64,000 nucleotides of DNA from Rhynchopus euleeides. Taxonomy: Eukaryota; Euglenozoa; Diplonemea; Diplonemida; Diplonemidae. The notes under the pieces are model-generated. The model was not told where the DNA came from. It ran no database searches and worked only from the letters and a program-made list of their open reading frames with translations. Shown in pieces: positions 12,001 through 18,680 of the stretch. How positions within the stretch are numbered: position 1 is the first letter of the stretch; each line of letters starts with the position of its first letter. The position numbers were made by a program, and so were the translations under genes. Location of the stretch: NCBI GenBank assembly GCA_963210315.1, contig OY723238.1:2170001-2234000 (forward strand). The letters run 5' to 3'.

Positions 12001-13869
12001 GGTTGCTAGAGGTTGCTAGAGGTTGCTAGAGGTTGCTAGAGGTTGCTAGAGGTTGCTGGAGGTTGCTGCAGGTTGCTAGAGGTTGCTGCAGGTTGCTAGA
12101 GGTTGCTGGAGGTTGCTGGAGGTTGCTAGAGGTTGCTAGAGGTTGCTGGAGGTTGCTAGAGGTTGCTGGAGGTTGCTAGAGGTTGCTAGAGGTTGCTGGA
12201 GGTTGCTGGATGTTGCTGGAGGTTGCTGGAGGTTGCTGGAGGTTGCTAGAGGTTGCTAGAGGTTGCTGGAGGTTGCTGGATGTTGCTGGAGGTTGCTAGA
12301 GGTTGCTAGAGGTTCCTAGAGGTTGCTAGAGGTTGCTGGAGGTTGCTGGAGGTTGCTAGAGGTTGCTGCAGGTTGCTGGAGGTTGCTGGAGGTTGCTAGA
12401 GGTTGCTGGAGGTTGCTGCAGGTTGCTGGAGGTTGCTAGAGGTGGCTGGAGGTTGCTAGAGGTTGCTGGAGGTTGCTAGAGGTTGCTGGAGGTTGCTGGC
12501 GGTTTGTGGAGGTTGCTGGAGGTTGCTCGAGGTTGCTAGAGGTTGCTGGAGGTTGCTAGAGGTTGCTGTAGGTTGCTGGAGGTTGCTGGAGGTTGCTGGA
12601 GGTTGCTGGAGGTTGCTAGAGGTTGCTGGAGGTTGCTGGAGGTTGCTGGAGGTTGCTGCAGGTTGCTAGAGGTTGCTGGAGGTTGCTAGAGGTTGCTAGA
12701 GGTTGCTGGCGGTTGCTGGAGGTTGCTGGAGGTTGCTGCAGGTTGCTAGAGGTTGCTGGAGGTTGCTAGAGGTTGCTGGAGGTTGCTGGCGGTTGCTGGA
12801 GGTTGCTGGAGGTTGCTAGAGGTTGCTGGAGGTTGCTGGCGGTTGCTGGAGGTTGCTGGAGGTTGCTGCAGGTTGCTAGAGGTTGCTGGAGGTTGCTAGA
12901 GGTTGCTGGAGGTTGCTGGCGGTTGCTGGAGGTTGCTGGAGGTTGCTAGAGGTTGCTGGAGGTTGCTAGAGGTTGCTGGAGGTTGCTAGAGGTTGCTAGA
13001 GGTTGCTGCAGGTTGCTGGAGGTTGCTAGAGGTGGCTGGAGGTTGCTAGAGGTTGCTAGAGGTTGCTGGAGGTTGCTGGACGTTGCTAGAGGTTGCTGGA
13101 GGTTGCTAGAGGTTGCTGGAGGTTGCTGGAGGTTGCTGGAGGTTGCTAGAGGTTGCTGCAGGTTGCTGCAGGTTGCTAGAGGTGGCTGGAGGTTGCTAGA
13201 GGTTGCTGGAGGTTGCTGGAGGTTGCTGGAGTTTGCTAGAGGTTGCTAGAGGTTGCTAGAGGTTGCTGGATGTTGCTGGAGGTTGCTGGAGGTTGCTGCA
13301 GGTTGCTAGAGGTTGCTAGAGGTTCCTAGAGGTTCCTAGAGGTTCCTAGAGGTTGCTAGAGGTTCCTAGAGGTTGCTAGAGGTTGCTGGAGGTTGCTGGA
13401 TGTTGCTGGAGGTTGCTGGAGGTTGCTGCAGGTTGCTAGAGGTTGCTGGAGGTTGCTAGAGGTTGCTGGAGGTTGCTGGAGGTTGCTAGAGGTTGCTAGA
13501 GGTTGCTAGAGGTTGCTGGAGGTTGCTGGAGGTTGCTGGAGGTTGCTGGAGGTTGCTGGAGGTTGCTGCAGGTTGCTGGAGGTTGCTGGATGTTGCTGGA
13601 GGTTGCTGGAGGTTGCTGGAGGTTGCTGGAGGTTGCTGGAGGTTGCTAGAGGTGGCTGGAGGTTGCTAGAGGTTGCTGGAGGTTGCTGGACGTTGCTGGA
13701 GGTTGCTGGAGGTTGCTAGAGGTTGCTAGAGGTTGCTGGATGTTGCTGGAGGTTGCTAGAGGTTGCTAGAGGTTGCTGGAGGTTGCTGGAGGTTGCTAGA
13801 GGTTGCTGCAGGTTGCTGGAGGTTGCTGGAGGTTGCTGGAGGTGGCTGGAGGTTGCTAGAGGTTGCTGC
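1..13869. repeat. 10-bp minisatellite array, GGTTGCTGGA family
   Basis: Uninterrupted tandem array of a 10-bp unit that continues off the left edge. Common variants are GGTTGCTAGA, GGTTGCTGCA, GGTTCCTAGA, GGTGGCTGGA, TGTTGCTGGA, CGTTGCTGGA and GGTTAATGGA. Variant order repeats at kilobase scale: the variant pattern starting near 2213 recurs near 4823, that near 3633 near 6233, and that near 9153 near 12463. The array has therefore grown by block duplication as well as unit slippage. Because 10 is not a multiple of 3, every plus frame reads the same decapeptide (WRLLEVAGGC) until a TAGA variant gives a stop. The short ORFs are therefore by-products and I do not call them genes. Confidence 0.97.
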
Positions 13870-13874
13870 TCTCT

Positions 13875-13905
13875 TCTGGTGACTTGCAACAGGGGTGCGA
13901 AAAGG
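13875..13905 (+). other. 31-bp fragment identical to the interior of the RT gene
   Basis: Six bases after the last minisatellite unit there is a 31-base string identical to 18920-18950, inside the RT open reading frame, where it encodes SGDLQQGCEK. The flanking bases differ on both sides. A match this long is not expected by chance in a window of this size. It is probably a captured or template-switched piece of the RT element at the array edge. The second copy has it at 45693-45723. Confidence 0.85.
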
Positions 13906-15026
13906 TCGACGTACACCCCCCCCCCCCCCCCTCTCTACTTCAACGCACGACTACAACCCCCCCTCCTCACTTCTACATCTCCCATATATACCCCCACCCC
14001 CGTCGTTCAGATCTACCGTACCCATGAAAATACGGCCGCGGGGTGTGACACCCCCCCCCAACTTACCTGTCCTGTAGATTGCGCTCTCAGGGGTGCAAGA
14101 TGACACAGGACAGCCACCACACCACCAGTCTTGACGCCCACAAAATGGTGGATTTTCCAGCGTCAATTCTGTCTCACAGGGTTAGCCACTTCGACCACAC
14201 GGGTCGTTGTGCATAACTTCTCTTTTCGACGCTACGGTATGTGTGTCACGCTTGCAGTTGGCTCTGGCGCTGGTTGCGGGTCTGTCGAGGAGCAGCAGCG
14301 GGGTCAAACCCGTCTGCTGTTTTCTGTCATTCCCGTGGTCTGTCGTACGACTTCGGCTTGCGAAAGACTTTTAAACGTTTATAGCCTCTGGTCACGGCCC
14401 CCTTTCAACTTTGACCGTGGGTGGGTTTCTGAATTTTCTGGAAAGCACCATGTATTCGAGGGACTGCGTGATTCGGACTTGCAGAACGGAAGGGCTACTG
14501 GGAAGGAACTGTACACTTTCTTGAGGCACGATCATTGGTGACCTAGGACGGAGGCATGCACGCATGTTGACTGGTGAAAAGGGGACACCCTAAGCAAGGC
14601 ATACAAAGCGGTAGGTAATACCCGCCTGGGCTCTGTTTACCCCACCGTCAGCAACGCGGCGCCGTTAAAACTCTATAAGGGGAGGTTTGGCATGTCGCAC
14701 TGTTCGTCGCATTCAGCGGGGGAGCCAGTGGACGTGTGGAGAGGGGTGTACAGTTCTGAAACAGTAGTCTGGCTCTGAGGGGGCGAATCACGTGTGGGAG
14801 TGTGGGAGGGAAGTCCTGAGATGAAGTGGTGCGATCCTTGGGGGGGCGAAAGTTTCATTTGCCTTTGGTCAAGGCCTTTTCAAACAAATTCGACCACGGA
14901 GCCTAGTAGCTGGTCCCTCGAATAGCACAAGTCTATGACAGGTCCCGGCACGAGGTTGCCTGCTATCGCAAACCCCCGGGGTCAGCCCGAGGACCCCCCC
15001 TTTAGCCCCCAGCTGGGGGAGGGGTT
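13906..15026. other. Non-coding stretch with poly-C tract
   Basis: No convincing gene seen. It begins with a C16 run at 13916-13931, followed by C-rich low-complexity sequence. A 136-codon open frame at 14131-14541 (plus) has no recognisable domain and biased composition, so I do not call it a gene. The end merges into the 202-bp tandem repeat. Confidence 0.6.
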
Positions 15027-15700
15027 CAGTACCACTTTTTCGCCCGGCCAAAGGCCCCCCCTGAGTGGGGGGCCTGTGTGCTGACCCCCCCTGCCCCCCC
15101 TGAGCACTGCTCAGGGGGGGTCTGGGGGGACCCCCTGGCCTACGGCTGGGGGGGGGGCCTGTGTGTACTGGATCGTTTAGGTGGCATTTGTGATAATGCC
15201 ACTTTTTTTTCGCGATAATGCCACTTTTTCAGTACCACTTTTTTGGCCCGGCCAAGGCCCCCCCTGAGTGGGGGGCCTGTGTGCTGACCCCCCCTGCCTG
15301 AACCTGAGCACTGCTTAGGGGGGCTCTGGGGGCCCCCCTGGCCTACGGCTGGGGGGGGGCCTGTGTGTACTGGATAGTTTAGGTGGCATTTGCGATAATG
15401 CCACTTTTTTTTCGCGATAATGCCACTTTTTCAGTACCACTTTTTTGGCCTGTGCCCCTGTGGCCTGGCCAAAGCCCCCTGGGCCCCCCCTGAGCCCTGG
15501 CTTGGGGGGGCCCTGTGGACCCCCTGGCCTACGGCTGGGGGGGGGCCTGTGCGTACTGGATAGTTTAGGTGGCATTTGCGATAATGCCACTTTTTTGGGT
15601 GCCACTTTTTTCTTCGCGATAATGCCACTTTTTTTTCGCGATAATGCCACTTTTTTTTCGCGAAAATGCCACTTTTTGAAAAGTGGCATTATCGCGAAAC
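15027..15700. repeat. 202-bp tandem repeat, about 3.3 copies
   Basis: Units start with CAGTACCACTTTTT at 15027, 15229 and 15431, giving an exact 202-bp spacing. Each holds a GC-rich half with C and G runs (a CCTGGCCTACGGCTGGGG core) and an AT-rich half with one or more copies of GATAATGCCACTTTTT. The last unit degenerates into extra copies of the AT-rich motif and ends in a hairpin. Confidence 0.9.
15659..15696. repeat. Tight hairpin of 18-bp arms
   Basis: Left arm 15659-15676 (CGCGAAAATGCCACTTTT) and right arm 15679-15696 (AAAAGTGGCATTATCGCG) pair with one mismatch around a 2-base loop. The arm is the AT-rich motif of the 202-bp repeat, inverted once at the array end. It could be a foldback element end or a replication-slippage product. 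Confidence 0.85.
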
Positions 15701-15901
15701 TTTCAAAAAAAACAGGGCATTATCGTAAATAACCCCTGATTCTATTGACCTCACTGGCTGCAACCAAACGTGCTCTATACACTAACCCCACCCTTCATCA
15801 GGCTCAGGGTGTGTTCAGGGTATTGTGTGCAAACAAAAGGAACTTCATCAGAGCGGTTGTAGCTGTGAAGTGATAGGGCGCTTTTTATAAGACAAGGCGT
15901 T

Positions 15902-15993
15902 CACGGTGGCCTGGTCAGACTCTGACCAGGTCAAAACCTGGTCAAATCTTGACCTGGTCAAAACCTGGTCAGTCAGCTGACCAGGCTACCGTG
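15902..15993. repeat. Foldback with 17-bp inverted ends
   Basis: Ends 15902-15918 (CACGGTGGCCTGGTCAG) and 15977-15993 are inverted copies matching at 16 of 17 positions. The interior is made of further direct and inverted copies of the decamer TGACCAGGTC, so several alternative hairpins are possible. No open reading frame is contained in it. Confidence 0.85.
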
Positions 15994-16009
15994 ATTGTTT
16001 ACGTGCCAA

Positions 16010-16026
16010 CCCCCCCCCCCCCCCCC
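16010..16026. repeat. Poly-C run (17)
   Basis: Homopolymer of 17 C between the two foldback structures. Its length is likely to vary between molecules and to be prone to sequencing error. Confidence 0.9.
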
Positions 16027-16046
16027 AAAGTGCAAGCCGCTGTCGA

Positions 16047-16187
16047 CACGGTGGGGTACGACAACCAGAGGGTAACCCTTTTAGGGAGCCAAATCGGCCG
16101 AAAATCCGAAAACGCATTTAGGTACCCAGGGTACCTAAAAAATGGGTTACCCACAGGTTCCGACATCGGGTGTCGTACCCCACCGTG
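16047..16187. mobile_element. MITE-like foldback, 17-bp perfect inverted ends
   Basis: Perfect 17-bp inverted ends (CACGGTGGGGTACGACA at 16047-16063, complement at 16171-16187) enclose 107 bp with no gene. Inside is a perfect hairpin at 16117-16139 with 11-bp arms (TTTAGGTACCC) around one base, plus GGGTAACCC and GGGTTACCC near the ends. The ends share CACGGTGG with the foldback at 15902, so the two may be related. No clear target-site duplication is visible, so calling it a MITE is inference. Confidence 0.55.
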
Positions 16188-16700
16188 GATGCTACGACAT
16201 CGTCCGCCAAGCTATACCCCCACCTCGTCAATCATGGGTCCTGCACCCCCAATAGCGGGGGTCTGGACCCCCACTATCGGGGATCGTACGGGCACCAAAA
16301 ATAGGCAGTGCAGACTCCCGATATCGGGGGTCCGTACGGCTAGCGGGTTCGCTCAGACCCCCGGCCCAGACCCCCGGTCCAGGGGGTGGGGGTCCACCGT
16401 GCAGTCTTTGTCCAGCCGCCTCTCCCCCTTTTCATCCCCGCATCGACCCAGTTTTCCCCCGACCCTGGAAAGTTAGGAATACCGCTGGGGTGAAGGGAGA
16501 ACACCGTTGTGCTTCTTCCAACTTCCACTTCCCAGCCAACCCCCCCCCCGGCTGGGGGGACACCCCTGTCTCGGCAGCAACGGAGGCGCAGCAAAGAAGG
16601 CATTTCCTCCTTCATCTTTCTCTCTCTCTCTCTCTCTCTCTCGTATGCTTATAGTGTGAATATCCCCGAAACGAAAATACTCGCACCCCAAGGGTGTCGT
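16188..16700. other. Intergenic stretch with G/C-rich inverted motifs and a (TC)12 microsatellite
   Basis: No gene seen. It holds short complementary runs such as GGGGGTC and GACCCCC around 16255-16400 and a (TC)12 tract at 16619-16642. It lies downstream of the minus-strand Cys/His gene and may include its 3' flank. Confidence 0.5.
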
Positions 16701-18158
16701 CTACTTAACTACGCGGGCCCGCGGCCCGGTAGACTCCCCTTGTTTGAGAGAGGAGCTGCTCTGGTGGGGTGAGGGAAGTGACACAGGAGGAGGAGGAGGC
16801 GCAGGCGCCACACGGTCTGTAGCGCCCGGTGACGCGCTACGTGAGGAAGGAGGATTAAGGTAGGCCCGGAAGCCTGTAGGCGCGTGCGGTGACCGCGCAC
16901 GGGCGGAGGAGGAAGAGGCACCAGAACGGGGCCTTTGGGGAAGGGCTGCGTCAACGGACACGCCGTCGGGAGGGGAGGTAGTAGGAGAAGGTGGGTCCGG
17001 ATCAGCGGCGCCCACGTCAACGTCAGCGTTAGCGGTGGGGATCACGTGGTCGACCCTAGGCCTTTGGGCAGGCAGTGCCGGGGTGGAACCGGTATGCGCC
17101 TCTAAGGCGGTGCGCTTCAGCTGCGCCACGGCGGGGATGGATGGCCTGACGCCGTCGGGTGAGAGCCTCCTACGAGGCTGCATCAGGTGGCGGTGGGGTG
17201 AGCCCGGGGAGCACACGGTATGGGCCAGCCTCTTCAGGATAACTGGAGGGGTGGCGGGCTCGGGAGTAGCGGGACACGGGGTCGCTTCAGGGGAGGGCTG
17301 AGGCGCAGGCACACGGGGTGGCGTGGTGGAGGGAAGATCCCCCACGGTAGGCGCAGTCGCCTCTGGGAAGGGCGGGGTTGGCGGCACATGGGGCGGCGGG
17401 GTGGGGGCGTCTGCCTCCACAGGCGTCGCAGGGGCGGGAGGGGCGTGGTGGCCCTTCTTGCAGCAAGCGGTGGGGCGTCTGTCATCCATCTCAGGCAGAG
17501 AGGCGCAGACCCCGCAGGGGGGCAGGTCATGGTCGCGGCAGCCGTGGTGGCCACGCTTGCAGCACATGTTGGAGGAGCTGCAGGTGCCGCAGCGGAGCAG
17601 CCGGTGCGTGCTGCAGAACTGCACGGGCAGTCCGTCATCCTGGCGGTGGTGGGCCCGGCAGCAGTCTTCCATTCGCAGGGTTCGGTTGTGCCCCGCCGCG
17701 TCGCAGTCATGGCACTTGGGCTTGGAGTGGGCCCTGCAGACGTTGCGAGCCAGCACCTCCGAACGGGGGGCATAGCGCTCAGCGCCGCACGGCGCCGACC
17801 TCGGGCTGACCGTGTCGAGGGGGTCACGGGTGGGGGCTACGGGAGTAGGGTCCCACTGTTCGCTTCGCGTGTCCCGGTCGGGCACCTCGGTATACGACGG
17901 GGTAAGGTCCAGGCCCCACGACTTGCTCGAGGCCCAGTGGATCGCGCGGGGAATCTGCTCGATCAGGATACGGGTGGTGAGCCCGTGGCAGGCAAAGCGG
18001 GGGCGCGGCTCAAGACCGCCCCAGACTTCCTTCACCCCCACCGCGCGGAGGCAGTAGACACGCGAGACAAACGCGCCAGGCAGGGGCGCGCGGAGGTTAA
18101 CTGCTTCACACTGGGAGACAAGGTATTTCAACATCTGCCCCATCATGCGTCCACGCAT
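16701..18158 (-). CDS. Cys/His-rich protein with three tandem zinc-binding-like motifs
   Basis: A 485-residue frame from an ATG at 18158. I do not recognise the family. Residues 141-238 contain three copies of one pattern, C-x2-H-x4-C-x2-C, then 5 to 13 residues, then CC-x(2-3)-HH. Copy 1 is C141, H144, C149, C152, CC166-167, HH170-171. Copy 2 is C182, H185, C190, C193, CC199-200, HH204-205. Copy 3 is C207, H210, C215, C218, CC232-233, HH237-238. The regular spacing points to metal binding and shows that this strand is the coding one. The rest is Pro/Ser/Arg-rich and probably disordered. The same frame continues upstream for 40 codons to an in-frame TGA and beyond it, so this ATG may not be the true start. 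The gene is head-to-head with the RT gene and may be an accessory protein (nucleic-acid binding) of that element. Confidence 0.6.
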   Translation of the reverse strand: MRGRMMGQMLKYLVSQCEAVNLRAPLPGAFVSRVYCLRAVGVKEVWGGLEPRPRFACHGLTTRILIEQIPRAIHWASSKSWGLDLTPSYTEVPDRDTRSEQWDPTPVAPTRDPLDTVSPRSAPCGAERYAPRSEVLARNVCRAHSKPKCHDCDAAGHNRTLRMEDCCRAHHRQDDGLPVQFCSTHRLLRCGTCSSSNMCCKRGHHGCRDHDLPPCGVCASLPEMDDRRPTACCKKGHHAPPAPATPVEADAPTPPPHVPPTPPFPEATAPTVGDLPSTTPPRVPAPQPSPEATPCPATPEPATPPVILKRLAHTVCSPGSPHRHLMQPRRRLSPDGVRPSIPAVAQLKRTALEAHTGSTPALPAQRPRVDHVIPTANADVDVGAADPDPPSPTTSPPDGVSVDAALPQRPRSGASSSSARARSPHAPTGFRAYLNPPSSRSASPGATDRVAPAPPPPPVSLPSPHQSSSSLKQGESTGPRARVVK

Positions 18159-18680
18159 GTTGAGTGGGGCGGGCTGGGTTCCTGCCGGGGCGCCAGTAGC
18201 GATCGGGCAGACGTCGAGCCCGGAGAAGACCTCGAAGTCGATGGCGAGCTCGCAGAAGGAGACGGACCCCTCCCTCGTTCAGGTGAGACGACCGAGCCAG
18301 GCCCGCAGGGCACGCATGATGCACTCTCCGTGAGTCCAGCGGGGTGGGTTGTCCGGCAGTGAGGCCAGGTCGGACTGATGGGGCGCAGCGGGTCGCGCTA
18401 GCGCTGCGTCCCACGCGCAAACAGTTGGGGATACCCCGAGGCGCTCACGTTCCAGCACATCTCTGCGGGCGACTATCGTGCTCATTAGGTGGTGCAGGTC
18501 CTTCGCCCGCACCGTACCGGATAGGGGTTTCGGTATGATGCCCCAGTTGGCTAGGCAGGGCGGCCATGAGAGGCGCTCCTCACACGTTTTCTCACCCTGC
18601 GATGGATGGCCTGAAGCTCCAGCGTCTCCTGAGGGATGAGAAAGTGGTGCAGGCTTGCCCGGATAAGGATCGGCTGGCAA
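18159..18680 (-). pseudogene. Upstream part of the Cys/His gene, split off by an in-frame TGA
   Basis: The frame of the 485-residue protein runs back from 18158 through 40 sense codons, including FCELAIDFEVFSG, to a TGA at 18279-18281. It then stays open to an ATG at 18680, giving another 133 residues. Sequence on both sides of the TGA looks protein-like (for example CIMRALRAWLGRL before it), so one interrupted gene is the simplest reading. Causes could be a recent nonsense mutation, a small unrecognised intron, readthrough or a base error. The second copy has the same TGA at 50097-50099, which argues against a random sequencing error if the copies are independent. The first 115 bases overlap the RT frame on the other strand. 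Confidence 0.5.

Noticed and set aside
193..13719. Many 60-138-codon frames reading WRLLEVAGGC repeats
   Set aside because: Every frame of the 10-bp array gives the same peptide and ends at the next TAGA variant.
1..13869. GCTGGAGG resembling the Chi recombination sequence
   Set aside because: One mismatch to Chi, and Chi is a bacterial RecBCD signal; not meaningful in a eukaryotic satellite.
14131..14541. 136-codon plus-strand frame
   Set aside because: No motif, isolated, surrounded by low-complexity DNA; not enough support.
17220..18362. 380-codon plus-strand frame opposite the Cys/His gene
   Set aside because: GC-rich shadow frame; the regular Cys/His motifs are on the minus strand.
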